DNA from: Helicobacter ibis
GTDB lineage: Bacteria; Campylobacterota; Campylobacteria; Campylobacterales; Helicobacteraceae
Assembly (NCBI RefSeq): GCF_027859255.1
Contig: NZ_JAQHXR010000003.1
Location: 1-64,000 of the forward strand
DNA length: 64,000 nucleotides
Reading direction: 5' to 3'
Below the pieces are notes generated by a model. The model was not told where the DNA came from. It did not search any database and was given only the letters and a program-made list of their open reading frames with translations. The position numbers were made by a program, and so were the translations under genes. Positions 37,150 to 49,351 of the stretch are shown here, in pieces (within the stretch, counting starts at the first letter, position 1; each line of letters begins with the position of its first letter).

Positions 37150-37157
37150 TTCGTTCC

Positions 37158-37637
37158 TTATTTAACATGTAATTTTAATCGTTGTGAATGAGCAATTGCA
37201 ATGGCGATTGCATCTGTAATATCAAGTGGCTTTATCTCACCTTTAATCCCTAAAAGTCGCTTTACCATAAAAGCCACCTGCTCTTTTGTAGCCTTTCCAT
37301 TGCCAGTTAGAGCTTTTTTAACTTGTAAGGGAGTGTATTCTGCAAAATTTCCAAGTTCTTGTAATATCTTTAAACTCAAAGCTCCCCTAAATTGTGCTAA
37401 TTTTATAACACTTTGTGGATTATAAGCATAAAAAATATCTTCAATTGCAACATCATGTATTGTATGGCTTTTTAAAACTAAATCAATTCCCTCTACGAAC
37501 TCTACAATTTGATGTTGTAAGATTCTTTCTTTTATTTTTATAAGTCCTGCTTCTAGTAATTTTATACCTTGATTATTTAATTCTAAAATAGCATAACCAC
37601 AATTTCTGCTTCCTGGATCTATACCTAAAATATTCAA
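37158..37637 (-). CDS. ruvC: Holliday junction endodeoxyribonuclease RuvC
   Basis: A 159-residue resolvase. It begins [18 protein letters not shown] (first catalytic Asp), has the second acidic site [39 protein letters not shown], and the final acidic block [12 protein letters not shown]. It cuts Holliday junctions with RuvAB. It is divergent from dnaA, with the DnaA-box array between them. Confidence 0.95.
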   Translation of the reverse strand: MNILGIDPGSRNCGYAILELNNQGIKLLEAGLIKIKERILQHQIVEFVEGIDLVLKSHTIHDVAIEDIFYAYNPQSVIKLAQFRGALSLKILQELGNFAEYTPLQVKKALTGNGKATKEQVAFMVKRLLGIKGEIKPLDITDAIAIAIAHSQRLKLHVK

Positions 37638-37704
37638 TATTAACCTTAAAATTTAAGATTTGGTAGAATATTATCACAAAAAAGTTTTAGCTATAATTTC
37701 AAAA

Positions 37705-37746
37705 TTATTCACAAATTATTCATAGGTTTTTCATAAGTTATTCACA
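37705..37746 (+). other. oriC1: array of four DnaA boxes at exact 11-bp spacing
   Basis: Nine-base boxes begin at 37705 (TTATTCACA), 37716 (TTATTCATA), 37727 (TTTTTCATA) and 37738 (TTATTCACA), all in the same orientation with 2-base gaps. TTATTCACA is the relaxed DnaA box known in Campylobacterota. The last base of the fourth box is the A of the dnaA ATG. This fits the upstream half of the bipartite origins described for H. pylori and relatives. Confidence 0.85.
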
Positions 37747-39038
37747 TGCATAACATATTATTAAAATTAAAAGACAAAATCACACCAGTAGAATTTGAAA
37801 ACTACATACAACAGCTAACATACAACAATAAAGATTCAAGAGATGATAGGGCTGTATTTAATGTCCCTCATATGCGACTAGTTAGCTGGATACATAGAAG
37901 ATATGCAAATAAAATAGCAGAAATATTTGAAGAAGAAACAGGAATAAAACCAGATGTAATAATAGAAGTGCTAGGAGCAAGCAAGAAAAAAGAAACAAGA
38001 TTAAATATAAGAAAAGCACAAAATGCATCTAATTTGAATCTTTCTTTGACTTTTGATTCATTTGTTGTTGGAAATTCCAATAAATTTGCTTTTGATGTTG
38101 CAAAAGTGGTAGCACAAAATCAAGGCTCAAAATATAATCCTCTAATGATATATGGTGCTACTGGACTTGGAAAAACACATCTATTAAACGCCATAGGAAA
38201 TGCAAATACAAGTGTTGGAAAAAATGTAATTTATACAACAAGCGAACAATTCTTAAATGACTTTTTAAATAACCTAAAAACAAATAATATGGAAAACTTT
38301 AGAAATAAATATAGAAAATGCGATTATTTATTAATAGATGATGTGCAATTTTTTATAGGAAAATCACAGATTCAAGAAGAATTATTTCATACATTTAACC
38401 AACTACAAAACGATAATAAACAAATAGTGCTAACATCTGATTGCCCACCAAAAGATATGGACGGATTAGAAGATAGACTAAAAGGAAGATTCACAAGAGG
38501 ACTATTAGCAAATATAACTCCACCAGAATTAGAAACAAAAATAAACATAATAAAAACAAAATGTGCCACAGATGGAATCCACTTAAAAGATGACATTATA
38601 AACTTCATAGCAGCAAGCATTAATGATAATATAAGAGAGATAGAAGGCATATTAATAAAACTTAATTTCTCAATTACTCTAACAAATATGCAAGATGTAA
38701 CAATAGAATTTGTCCGAGATATACTAAAAGAATATATAAAAGAGAAAAAAGAAAATATATCTTTAGAATCCATAATAGAAATAGTTGCAAAATATTTCAA
38801 CATAAAACCATCTGATATAAAAGGTAAAAATAGGACACAAAGCATAGCTATAGCAAGAAAAATAACAATATATCTAGCTATAAAACTAACTCCAAATTCA
38901 ACCCCAGAAATTGCAAAAGTATTTAATATGAAATCACCAAGCTCAATTAGCAAAGCAATGAAAAGCATAACAGAAGAAATAAACAAAGGCGGGAATATAA
39001 GTATAATAATAAACGACTTAAAAAGCAAAATTAAGTAA
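37746..39038 (+). CDS. dnaA: Chromosomal replication initiator DnaA
   Basis: A 430-residue protein of full architecture: domain I (about 1-75), short linker, AAA+ domain with Walker A GATGLGKTHLL (about 137-147), Walker B YLLIDDVQFF, and C-terminal helix-turn-helix with the box-binding signature SIAIARKITIYLAIKL. The start MHNILLKLKDKITPVEFENY agrees with Campylobacterota DnaA starts, but no Shine-Dalgarno sequence precedes it; a DnaA box abuts the ATG instead, suggesting tight autoregulation. Its composition is A/C-rich, unlike gyrB. Confidence 0.96.
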   Translation: MHNILLKLKDKITPVEFENYIQQLTYNNKDSRDDRAVFNVPHMRLVSWIHRRYANKIAEIFEEETGIKPDVIIEVLGASKKKETRLNIRKAQNASNLNLSLTFDSFVVGNSNKFAFDVAKVVAQNQGSKYNPLMIYGATGLGKTHLLNAIGNANTSVGKNVIYTTSEQFLNDFLNNLKTNNMENFRNKYRKCDYLLIDDVQFFIGKSQIQEELFHTFNQLQNDNKQIVLTSDCPPKDMDGLEDRLKGRFTRGLLANITPPELETKINIIKTKCATDGIHLKDDIINFIAASINDNIREIEGILIKLNFSITLTNMQDVTIEFVRDILKEYIKEKKENISLESIIEIVAKYFNIKPSDIKGKNRTQSIAIARKITIYLAIKLTPNSTPEIAKVFNMKSPSSISKAMKSITEEINKGGNISIIINDLKSKIK

Positions 39039-39187
39039 TTTTTGATAAAATTTTATGAATTAATATGAATAAAAAATACAAAGTTATTCATCTATAAAAT
39101 AAAGTAAAATAGGTTGTTAGAAACACTTATTCATAATTTCAACACACCTACTAATACTTCTAAATTTTTATTAATAAAGGGGACTTA
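39039..39187. other. oriC2: AT-rich dnaA-dnaN intergenic region with further DnaA-box-like sites
   Basis: TTATTCATC (39084-39092) and TTATTCATA (39127-39135) are on the plus strand; TTATTCATA (39064-39072) and TAATTCATA (39054-39062) are on the minus strand. The first 60 bases are almost pure A/T and could be the unwinding element. AAAGGGG precedes dnaN at the right end. In H. pylori the unwinding element also lies downstream of dnaA. Confidence 0.65.
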
Positions 39188-40261
39188 ATGCGTATAGTAA
39201 TACAAAGCAGTGTGTTAGATAATATTTTTACATCACTTCAACCATTCTTAGACAAAAAAGATTCAAGCCAAATAACATCTCACATATATTTTGAAACACA
39301 AAATAATAAATTAATATGCAAAGCCACTGATTTTGAAATTGGATTATGCACATTTACAGAACAATTAGAAATACAAGAACAAGGAATCGCAACCGTAAAT
39401 GGAAAACAAGCACTAGATATTATAAAAAGATTAAAAGATGGAGAAGTAGAACTATACACAAATAGTGAAAATGAGACATTAAACATAAAACAAAGTAAAA
39501 GCTCCTTTAAATTACAAATGTTTAACGCACAGGAATTCCCAATATTCCCAGAGTATGAATCACTACCAAAATTAGAAATAGATTCAAGTCAATTAATAAA
39601 TTCTATGAAAAAAATATTCCCCGTAATAGATGTAAATAATATTAAAAGAGAACTAAATGGTGCAGCATTAGTTATAAAAGAATATTCATATGACTTTGTA
39701 GCAAGTGATACAAAAAGACTAGCAGTAATAAACTACAACAAAGCAACAGGCGGTAATGTAACTCTAATCTTCCCTAAAAAATCAATCACAGAGATTCAAA
39801 AATTATTCTTTGACAACATTGAATTATATTACAGCGAAAAAAGTGTAATTTTAAAATCACAAAATTATGTATTTTTCTCACATTTAATAAATGGAACATT
39901 CCCAGGCTATGAAAAGATAATTCCAAAAGAATTAAAAACACAAATTACAATACCAAAATCAAAAATAATAGAAGGTATAAAACTAATAAATGCAATTACA
40001 AATGATGTAAAAATAACATTTAGAAAAAATGAGATCCTATTTGAATCAATAAGCCAAGATAGTTCAGAAGCAAAAACACAAATAGATATAAATATAGATA
40101 TAGAAGAAGATATTGAAATAGGTTTTAGTTCAAAACATATACTTGATTTTTTAAATTCAATAGATACAGCTGAATTTGTAATAGGATTAAACGAAACTAA
40201 TGCATCTGTTGTATTGCAAAGTGAAAATTTTAAAACCGTAATCATGCCTATTATTTTATAA
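39188..40261 (+). CDS. dnaN: DNA polymerase III beta subunit (sliding clamp)
   Basis: A 357-residue three-domain clamp. Recognisable blocks are IATVNGKQALDIIKRLKDGEVEL, the second-domain ELNGAALVIKEYSYDFVASDTKRLAV, and LINGTFPGYEKIIPKEL; the C-terminus ends VVLQSENFKTVIMPIIL like other beta clamps. It encircles DNA to give processivity. It is the second gene of the dnaA-dnaN-gyrB origin block. Confidence 0.95.
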   Translation: MRIVIQSSVLDNIFTSLQPFLDKKDSSQITSHIYFETQNNKLICKATDFEIGLCTFTEQLEIQEQGIATVNGKQALDIIKRLKDGEVELYTNSENETLNIKQSKSSFKLQMFNAQEFPIFPEYESLPKLEIDSSQLINSMKKIFPVIDVNNIKRELNGAALVIKEYSYDFVASDTKRLAVINYNKATGGNVTLIFPKKSITEIQKLFFDNIELYYSEKSVILKSQNYVFFSHLINGTFPGYEKIIPKELKTQITIPKSKIIEGIKLINAITNDVKITFRKNEILFESISQDSSEAKTQIDINIDIEEDIEIGFSSKHILDFLNSIDTAEFVIGLNETNASVVLQSENFKTVIMPIIL

Positions 40262-40267
40262 ATTTAG

Positions 40268-42600
<2,333 letters not shown>

Positions 42601-42601
<1 letters not shown>

Positions 42602-44319
42602 TGAGAGCAGAAACAAATAATTTTGAATTTATAAGAGACAATAAAACAAGAGTAATTGTTCCTTTTTTTCAAAGACCTTATGTATGGAAAAAAGATCACT
42701 GGAAGCAATTACTGAGTGATTTAAAAGATAGTTTTAAAGAAAATAGAAGTATTTTTTTAGGCTTTATTATTTTGAAAGAAAATGATAAAAAAATTTACTC
42801 TATTATAGATGGACAACAAAGACTTACTACTTGTTCGATTTTAATTAAGATTTTGTATGATTTTTTAGAGCAAGAACAAAGAGACGAATTAGATTTAAGA
42901 AATTATCTATTTGATAAAACAAATATAAAAATTAATCATTCAAAGCTAGATAAAAAAAAATATGAAAAAATTATAACAGGTGAAATTATTGATATCAAAG
43001 AAGAAAAGGGAATTTTTGGTTGTTTTAATTATTTCAAATCAGAAGTTGAGAGATTAAAAAAAGAAATTAATTTATATGAATTTGCAAAATTTATTACAAA
43101 AGAAGAAAATAAATTATGGGTTATTATATATTTAGATGAAAATGAAGATGAGCAAAAAATATTTGATTCTATAAATTCCAAAGGACAGAGATTGTCTTCT
43201 ACTGATATTATAAAAAATGCTTTATTTGATAAGATTATAAAAATTACAAACGAAAATAAAGCTATGGAGTATTACCAAGATTACTGGAATAATGTATTTG
43301 ATAAAGATGAGGCAACACAAGAATTTTGGAATAAAGAAGTTGAAACCGGTAGAATTAAAAGAAGTAGAAGCGAGATACTTTTGCATTCTTATGCTACTAT
43401 AAATGGTATTTTTAAAAGTGAGCATAGTTTAAGCCATTTAAGTTCATTGTATAAAGAGCATATTAAAAATTTAGATGAAAATAAGCTAAAACAAATACTA
43501 AAAGAATTAAAAGATTATTCAGAAATATATCGTGATTTTCCAGATATAAATAAAGAAACTACTTTCAAATATGAAAAATATGAATTAAGATTTTTTCACA
43601 TAATAAGTGTTTATAACATTAATACAATTTTGCCTTTAGTGTTGTTTTTAAAAAATTTATTGAATCAAAAAAAGAGTATTTATAAAGAATGTCTATATTT
43701 ATTAGAAGCATTGATTGTATGTAATATTTTATGTAATGTCAGTAGCAAGGATTATAATAAGTTTTTTCCACAAATTATTGAAAAAATTAAAGGAAAACAA
43801 GATAATGATGTAATAGATAGCATAAAAGAAGCAATTTGCGAAAAATACAAAGATAAAGAAAGTTTTGATAAAGATAAAATAAAAAGTAAGCTTAAGTGCA
43901 TAAAAAATAACAAGAAAGCAACTTTAATTTTATTTTGGATTGAATTATATAAGCGAGAACAAAAGAAAGATTATAAAGATGATACTTCATCTCTAGAGTA
44001 TAATTATACTCTAGAGCATTTATTACCGCAAAGTTGGGAAACACACTGGAGTGATATTATACAAGATGAAGAAGAAGCTAAGGAATTCATATACCAAATA
44101 GGAAATATGACTTTATTGAAAGGCAAACTTAATTCTACTTTACAAAATAATTCTTGGAATAATAAGCTTATTCGTATCGATGGTAAGGTTAATACTGATT
44201 TATTAATAAATAAAGAATTAGAAGATAAACTTTGGACTAAAACTGAAATAGAAAAAAGAACTTCAAAATTTATAGATGATTTTTTTAAAATTTGGAATGT
44301 AGATTTATTTGAGATTTAA
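42601..44319 (+). CDS. DUF262/DUF1524 protein (GmrSD-related putative nuclease)
   Basis: A 572-residue protein. The N-terminal DUF262 (ParB-like NTPase fold) shows FFQRPYVWKKDHWKQLL and IIDGQQRLTTCSILIKIL (DGQQR is the hallmark), then DENEDEQKIFDSINSKGQRLSSTDIIKN. The C-terminal DUF1524 HNH-type region reads YTLEHLLPQSWETHWSD and IGNMTLLKGKLNSTLQNNSW. This fusion resembles GmrSD-like type IV restriction enzymes acting on modified phage DNA, and other DUF262 defence proteins; the target here is unknown. GTG 42601 overlaps the gyrB stop, so translation may be coupled to gyrB. It is more AT-rich than gyrB, suggesting acquisition. Confidence 0.82.
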
Positions 44320-44357
44320 AAAATGTAAAATTAATAAATAAAATATAGGGTTTTTTT

Positions 44358-45271
44358 ATGAGTTTAAAATATGTTAATGGTAGAACTATGAAGCAAAATC
44401 ATACAATGTTTTTGACGAGTATTTTACGAAGCTAGAAGTTTCAAAAATGCTTTTTGAAAAAACTAAAAAAGTTATTTCAAAATATGAAAATATTAGTAAA
44501 TATACTTGGGTTGAACCAAGCGTTGGTGATGGTTGTTTTTATAGCATTCTTCCAGAAAATAAAATAGGTATAGATATAAATGAAACACAATTTAATACGA
44601 TTCAATGTAATTATTTAGAATTTGAATTACCTAAAAAACCAATTATTGTAATTGGAAACCCACCTTTTGGTCATCGAGGAGTTTTAGCTTTAGAATTCAT
44701 AAAACATTCTAAAGGAGCTGATTTTGTAGCTTTTATTTTACCTATGTTTTTTCAGAGTTTAGGTAAAGGTTCTATTAGATATAGGATTAAAGATTTTAAT
44801 TTATTGTATGAAGAATCTTTGCCAAATAATTCATTTTATCTTAGTAATGGAAAAGAAAAAGATGTGAAATGTTGTTTTCAAATTTGGAGTAAAAATTATA
44901 AAGATGAAAAAAATGAATTTAGTTGGTATAGACAAAAAGAAAAGCAAGAACCATTTTCTGATATTTTAAAAGTTGTAACAGTTTCATTAGCAAAAAATAG
45001 AGAATGTGGCAAAGAATGGATTTTTAATAAAAAAGCAAATTTTTATCTTTCATCTACTTTTTTTAAAGAAAATTCAGTAGTAAAAGAATTTTCTGAAGTT
45101 AAGTATAAAAGTGGTGTGGCAATAATTTATAATGAAAATTCTAATAAACAAGAACTTGATAAACTTTTTTTGAATGCTGATTGGAAAAAATATAGCTCAC
45201 TTGCTACTAATGGTTGTAGACATATAGGAAAATCACATATATTTCAGTTACTTAAAGATGAGGGTTTTTAA
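44358..45271 (+). pseudogene. N6-adenine-type DNA methyltransferase, frameshifted near its N-terminus
   Basis: The main frame (ATG 44447 to 45271, 274 residues) has motif I-like WVEPSVGDGCFYSIL and the catalytic NPPFGHRG (motif IV, NPPF class). It lacks a normal N-terminus. Immediately upstream the same frame is open from 44384 and reads YEAKSYNVFDEYFTKLEVSK, while ATG 44358 opens MSLKYVNGRT in another frame and stops at 44435. One base missing about 44384-44392 explains both. No homopolymer lies there. The protein from ATG 44447 might be partly functional, since motif I is retained. It pairs with the nuclease-like gene downstream. Confidence 0.7.
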
Positions 45272-45272
45272 T

Positions 45273-45746
45273 TTGAGAGATATTTTGTTAAAAATCATAG
45301 AAAGTAAGTATAATGAATTAAATAAATATAAACAAAGTGGTATATTTGATAAGATTCAATATTTTGAAGGAAATGCTATAGGGCAGATAGGAGAAAAATT
45401 TATAAAGGAGATTTTTATATATAATAATATTCCATTTGATAATGTTGAAAAAGAAACAATACATGATGAATTTGATTTATTATCAAATGGTAAAAAAATA
45501 GAAATTAAAACAGCAAGAAAAGGTTTAAAAAATAATACCTTTCAATTTAATGGAATAAATCCAAAGTATAACTATGATTATATTATTTTATTAGGTATTA
45601 CATATGATGATGTGTATTACCATATAGTAGATAAAAAGCAAGATTACATTTATAATCACTCATTAAGGAAAGAATTTATTAAAATTAATAATAAAGATAA
45701 GCAATTAGTGCAAATGAATCCAGGAAATTCTGTTAATTATAAATGA
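45273..45746 (+). CDS. Putative type II restriction endonuclease (PD-(D/E)xK)
   Basis: About 157 residues. The nuclease core is visible: IGQIGEKFIKEIFIYNN, then HDEFDLLSNGKKIEIKTAR, giving D-(x)n-E-x-K with EIK. It continues with beta strands YDYIILLGITYDDVYYHIVD. It begins at TTG 45273 after GAGG with 8-base spacing; ATG 45258 in the same frame would overlap the methyltransferase end. Position after a DNA methyltransferase suggests its cognate restriction enzyme. Recognition sequence unknown. Confidence 0.65.
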   Translation: MRDILLKIIESKYNELNKYKQSGIFDKIQYFEGNAIGQIGEKFIKEIFIYNNIPFDNVEKETIHDEFDLLSNGKKIEIKTARKGLKNNTFQFNGINPKYNYDYIILLGITYDDVYYHIVDKKQDYIYNHSLRKEFIKINNKDKQLVQMNPGNSVNYK

Positions 45747-45812
45747 TTTAAAAAATATAGATAGTTTAATTGATGATATCCAAATTTTTAAAATATAAAT
45801 TAGATTCTTGTT

Positions 45813-45968
45813 TTAGCATTTTAAAAATTCTTTAGCAATATAATAGCTCATTAATGGTGGGACTGCGTTGCCAATTTGTGCATATGCAAAAATAATCTCA
45901 AATCCAGCTTTAATAAATTCTAAATCAAGCCAACTACAACCATAAAAAAGACTAATTACACTCTTCAA
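45813..45968 (-). pseudogene. Fossil cytosine-C5 DNA methyltransferase (motif I fused to motif X)
   Basis: A 51-residue frame from TTG 45968. The first 28 residues (KSVISLFYGCSWLDLEFIK, then AGFEIIFAY) are a degraded C5-methylase N-terminus with motif I (normally SLFSGAGGLDLG). The next residues, AQIGNAVPPLMSYYIAKEFL, are motif X at the C-terminus of such enzymes. All of motifs II-IX are missing, so an internal deletion of roughly 250-300 codons has occurred. It points away from the restriction-modification pair and ends 67 bases from it. Confidence 0.8.
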
Positions 45969-46055
45969 GCAAGTTTCTTAAAGATTTTATTAAATTTATT
46001 AAAATTTGTATATTGATAGTAAAAGAAAATATAAAAATATTTTAAAAAAGAATTG

Positions 46056-46075
46056 CTAGAGGGATAATCCTCTAG
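46056..46075 (-). terminator. Intrinsic terminator of the Dcu transporter gene
   Basis: CTAGAGG (46056-46062) and CCTCTAG (46069-46075) form a 7-bp stem with a 6-base loop just after the minus-strand stop at 46083. On that strand CAATTCTTTTTT follows. Confidence 0.8.
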
Positions 46076-46082
46076 TTTAAAA

Positions 46083-47456
46083 TTATAGATATCCAGCAAT
46101 GCCAGCTATAATATATCCAAATACACAAGAGCTAAATACTCCTATAAGTCCAGGTAATATAAAACTATGATTAATTACAAATTTACCTATTTTTGTAGTG
46201 CCAGATCTATCAAATTGAATCGTAGCAAGGTCACTAGGATAAGTTGGCAATATATAATAGCCATAACAAGCAGGTGCAAAAGCAACAATCACAGCAGGAT
46301 GCACCCCAATACCAAGTGCTAATGGCACAAATGCAGCAATAGCAGCAGCTTGAGAATTAACAAATTTTGAAATAAGTAGAAGCATGATTGCATATGTCCA
46401 TGGATAATGTTGCACTATCCCTCCTAATGCTTCTTTCATCATTGGAGTGTGCACTGCAAACATTGTATCAGCCATCCATGAGATTCCAAATACTGCAACA
46501 AGAGCTATCATACCTGATCTAAAAATTTCATTTTTTCCTATTTTTCCAGCATCTACATCTGTAAAAATTAATAGTGCAGATCCAGCTAAAAGCATGAATA
46601 TCTGTATTACAGAAACCATACTCATAGCTTTACCATCAAACTCGGGTCTTAAATTTGGGAAAGCACCAAGTAATGCAACAATAACAATAGCAGCTAAAAA
46701 TATCCACATAGCAAGCCATTGTTTTGCAGGTAATTTTTCTCCAAGAAGAGTTTTAGAATCTCCATACACATATTTTTTAAATTCTTCATCTTTTAATTTT
46801 GCTTGGAATTCTTCATCTTTGTCTAAGTCTTTACCTCTAAACCAAGAATAGATTCCAACACATAATACACCAAACAATGTAGATGGAATTGTAATTTTTA
46901 ATAAATCAATATATCCATCAAATCCAGCTAATGGGTGATTTGAATTTAATAATAATGCTGTTAATGATACAACTGCTACTGATACAGGTGAAGCAATAAT
47001 GCCCATTTGAGATGATATTGATGAGGCTGCCATAGGTCTTTCCGGTCTTATACCATTTTTAATAGCAATATCATAAATAATTGGCATCATTGTATAAACA
47101 ACATGTCCAGTTCCGCAAAGAATAGTTAAAAATGTAGTAACAAATGGTGCTAGGATTGTAAGAAATTTTGGATTTCTTCTTAGAATCTTTTCTGCTATTT
47201 GTAGCATTACATCTAATCCACCACTAGCTTGTAAAGTAGCACTAGCAACAACAACTGCTAAAATTGTAAGCATAACATCAATTGCAGGTTTTCCCGGTTT
47301 AACCGCAAAACCAAATGCAAGAACTAATAAACCTATACCACCAAGCAATCCAAGTGCAATACCACCCTTCTTTGCTCCATAAAATAAACAAATAAGCACG
47401 ACTACAATTTGTATTGTAAATTGCGTCCCTTCACTTAAATTTACTAATAAATCCAT
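46083..47456 (-). CDS. Anaerobic C4-dicarboxylate antiporter (Dcu family)
   Basis: A 457-residue membrane protein with about ten to twelve helices. Dcu features include [23 protein letters not shown], the region [47 protein letters not shown], and [24 protein letters not shown]. It exchanges fumarate, aspartate or malate for succinate, supporting fumarate respiration and nitrogen supply. DcuA and DcuB cannot be separated by eye. AAGGAGGGGTT precedes the ATG; a clear terminator follows. Confidence 0.9.
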   Translation of the reverse strand: MDLLVNLSEGTQFTIQIVVVLICLFYGAKKGGIALGLLGGIGLLVLAFGFAVKPGKPAIDVMLTILAVVVASATLQASGGLDVMLQIAEKILRRNPKFLTILAPFVTTFLTILCGTGHVVYTMMPIIYDIAIKNGIRPERPMAASSISSQMGIIASPVSVAVVSLTALLLNSNHPLAGFDGYIDLLKITIPSTLFGVLCVGIYSWFRGKDLDKDEEFQAKLKDEEFKKYVYGDSKTLLGEKLPAKQWLAMWIFLAAIVIVALLGAFPNLRPEFDGKAMSMVSVIQIFMLLAGSALLIFTDVDAGKIGKNEIFRSGMIALVAVFGISWMADTMFAVHTPMMKEALGGIVQHYPWTYAIMLLLISKFVNSQAAAIAAFVPLALGIGVHPAVIVAFAPACYGYYILPTYPSDLATIQFDRSGTTKIGKFVINHSFILPGLIGVFSSCVFGYIIAGIAGYL

Positions 47457-47526
47457 AACCCCTCCTTAATCTTTATGGAATATTTTATTTTATCACAAAT
47501 GTTATAGTTTAAGGAGGATAGTTAAG

Positions 47527-48174
47527 TTATATTATTTTACTTTCTTTTTTTTGTATTAATCTTACTATATTTGGTATATGTTTATAAAATATTATAAAAG
47601 CTATTATTACTAAAGGAGTGTGAGTTTCTATATATGGCACTTCAGGGTGGATTATAAAACTAGAGCTAACACCAATTAATACACCAAATAATGAAGCTAT
47701 AGAGGATATTTTTAGTATTTTACCAACTATAAACCAAGTTACAAGTCCAATTAATGCTTCTAGCGGTAAAAACATAGCAATAACACCAACTCCAGTAGCC
47801 ACACCCTTACCACCTTCGAATCTCAAAAATGGTGAATAACAATGTCCAAGAACAGCTAATAGTGCTATAAACCATTGAGCTTCGTAAGTAAGTCCCAAAT
47901 ATCGTGCTATTGCAATTATTATTATTCCCTTTAGTGCATCACTTATTATAGTGAGTATTGCTATTTTTTTTGCGATTTCTGGTTTTGTTTCTTTTAATAC
48001 TCTTAAAACATTTGTAGCTCCTATACTACCACTGCCATGTTCTGTTATATTTATTTTTCCAAATATTTTGCCATATATCAAACCAAATGGAATCCCACCA
48101 AAAAGATATGCTATTAGATAGAAGATTCCATTAATGCTAGTAAAAAAATCGATAACGAATCCTAATAAAGCCAT
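47527..48174 (-). CDS. plsY: Acyl-phosphate glycerol-3-phosphate acyltransferase
   Basis: A 215-residue membrane enzyme making 1-acyl-glycerol-3-phosphate from acyl-phosphate. The three PlsY motifs are visible: GGIPFGLIYGKIF, GSGSIGATNVLRVL and GHCYSPFLRFEGGKGVATGVGV. There are about five or six transmembrane helices. It is preceded by a parS-like 16-mer and a 30-codon membrane peptide gene. Confidence 0.94.
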   Translation of the reverse strand: MALLGFVIDFFTSINGIFYLIAYLFGGIPFGLIYGKIFGKINITEHGSGSIGATNVLRVLKETKPEIAKKIAILTIISDALKGIIIIAIARYLGLTYEAQWFIALLAVLGHCYSPFLRFEGGKGVATGVGVIAMFLPLEALIGLVTWFIVGKILKISSIASLFGVLIGVSSSFIIHPEVPYIETHTPLVIIAFIIFYKHIPNIVRLIQKKESKII

Positions 48175-48188
48175 ATTACCTCTTTTTA

Positions 48189-48204
48189 TGTTTCATGTGA
48201 AACA
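48189..48204. other. parS-like centromere site
   Basis: TGTTTCATGTGAAACA differs from the bacterial parS consensus TGTTTCACGTGAAACA at one central base. It lies between plsY and a small gene, about 10 kb from the DnaA boxes, within the region where ParB sites cluster. An identical copy is at 49608. Confidence 0.75.
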
Positions 48205-48205
48205 A

Positions 48206-48298
48206 TTATTTTTTGTATGCTTGATATAGAAAATATCCCATACCAACTATAAATACGAAAGTTAAAAATACGAGCATTATTATATCTAAGACTTGCAT
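48206..48298 (-). CDS. Candidate 30-residue single-span membrane peptide
   Basis: The frame MQVLDIIMLVFLTFVFIVG continues MGYFLYQAYKK and is one transmembrane helix with a basic end. TAAAGGAAAATA, a strong ribosome site, precedes the ATG. It is 10 bases downstream of the rlmN stop in the same direction. Too short for usual gene finders; no known family is recognised. The spacing and ribosome site make translation likely. Confidence 0.55.
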   Translation of the reverse strand: MQVLDIIMLVFLTFVFIVGMGYFLYQAYKK

Positions 48299-48307
48299 TA
48301 TTTTCCT

Positions 48308-49351
48308 TTATAGTGTTTTTTCTCTTTCTCTTAGTTGTCCGCATGCAGCTGATATATCTAGTCCCTTGCTTTCTCTAATAGTGCATAGAAGTCCTTTTTT
48401 TAGTAAATATTCTCTAAAAGATTCAACCTTTTCTTTACTTGGGCGTTTGTATTTGCTACCTTCATGAGGATTGAAATATATTAGATTAACTTTAGCTTTT
48501 ATCTTATTTAGTAATGCTACTAATTTTTTAGCACTATCTAATCCATCATTTAAACCATCAATCATTAGATATTCAAACATAACCCTTTTTCTATTATCTA
48601 TTGGAAAGTTTGCTATTTCATTTATTATAGATTCTATATTATATGCTTTGTTTATTGGCATTAGTTCTGTTCTTAGTTCATCATCTACGGCATGTAGTGA
48701 TATTGCTAGTTGCACACCTAAATTTAACTCACCAAGTTTTTTAATTTTTGGAGCTAGTCCGCTTGTAGAGATTGTTTGTCTTCTTACAGAAATATCAAGC
48801 CCATTATTATCCTTTAGAATCTCTATACATTTTTTTGTATTTTCTAAATTATCTAGTGGTTCGCCCATACCCATATAGACTATATTTACTGCTTTGTTGC
48901 TAGGAATATTTTGAATCTTTTTTATAAAGAATACTTGATATACCATTTCTCCAGAATCTAGATTCCTAATAAACCCACCTTTAGCAGTTAGACAAAAGCT
49001 ACAACCAACTTTACAGCCTATTTGCGATGATAGACATAGGGTGTATTTATCTTCTTTCATTTTTAGAAATACAGATTCATATGTATAATTATCTTTAGTT
49101 CTAAAGAGATATTTAACGCTACCATCTTTACTTTCTTCAAACTTCACCATATCTACTAATTTAGTAGTGAAATTTTCTTTTAAATACTCTCTTAGTTCTT
49201 TTGGGAGGTTTAGCATATTATCAAAGTTGTCTTCATATTTTGTATATAGCCAATTATAAATTTGCTTCGCACGAAATTTATGGAATTTTGATAGAGATTC
49301 TTCTAGCTCTTGTAATGTGAGAGAAAATATATTTTTCTTTTCATTTGGCAT
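48308..49351 (-). CDS. rlmN: Dual-specificity 23S rRNA/tRNA adenine-C2 methyltransferase RlmN
   Basis: A 347-residue radical-SAM enzyme. The CxxxCxxC cluster site is GCKVGCSFC (Cys 113, 117, 120), with [12 protein letters not shown] (SAM binding), a catalytic C-terminal Cys in ISAACGQLR, and [20 protein letters not shown] at the N-terminus. It methylates A2503 of 23S rRNA and A37 of certain tRNAs. Its start overlaps the phosphorylase-like gene by about 11 bases. Confidence 0.95.
   Translation of the reverse strand: MPNEKKNIFSLTLQELEESLSKFHKFRAKQIYNWLYTKYEDNFDNMLNLPKELREYLKENFTTKLVDMVKFEESKDGSVKYLFRTKDNYTYESVFLKMKEDKYTLCLSSQIGCKVGCSFCLTAKGGFIRNLDSGEMVYQVFFIKKIQNIPSNKAVNIVYMGMGEPLDNLENTKKCIEILKDNNGLDISVRRQTISTSGLAPKIKKLGELNLGVQLAISLHAVDDELRTELMPINKAYNIESIINEIANFPIDNRKRVMFEYLMIDGLNDGLDSAKKLVALLNKIKAKVNLIYFNPHEGSKYKRPSKEKVESFREYLLKKGLLCTIRESKGLDISAACGQLREREKTL

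Noticed and set aside
38387-39028. 213-codon minus-strand frame over dnaA
   Set aside because: Shadow of dnaA arising from AT-rich codon use; dnaA motifs are unequivocal on the plus strand.
44358-44435. Independent 25-residue small gene before the methyltransferase
   Set aside because: The overlapping alternate frame continues the methyltransferase N-terminus, so a frameshifted single gene explains it better.
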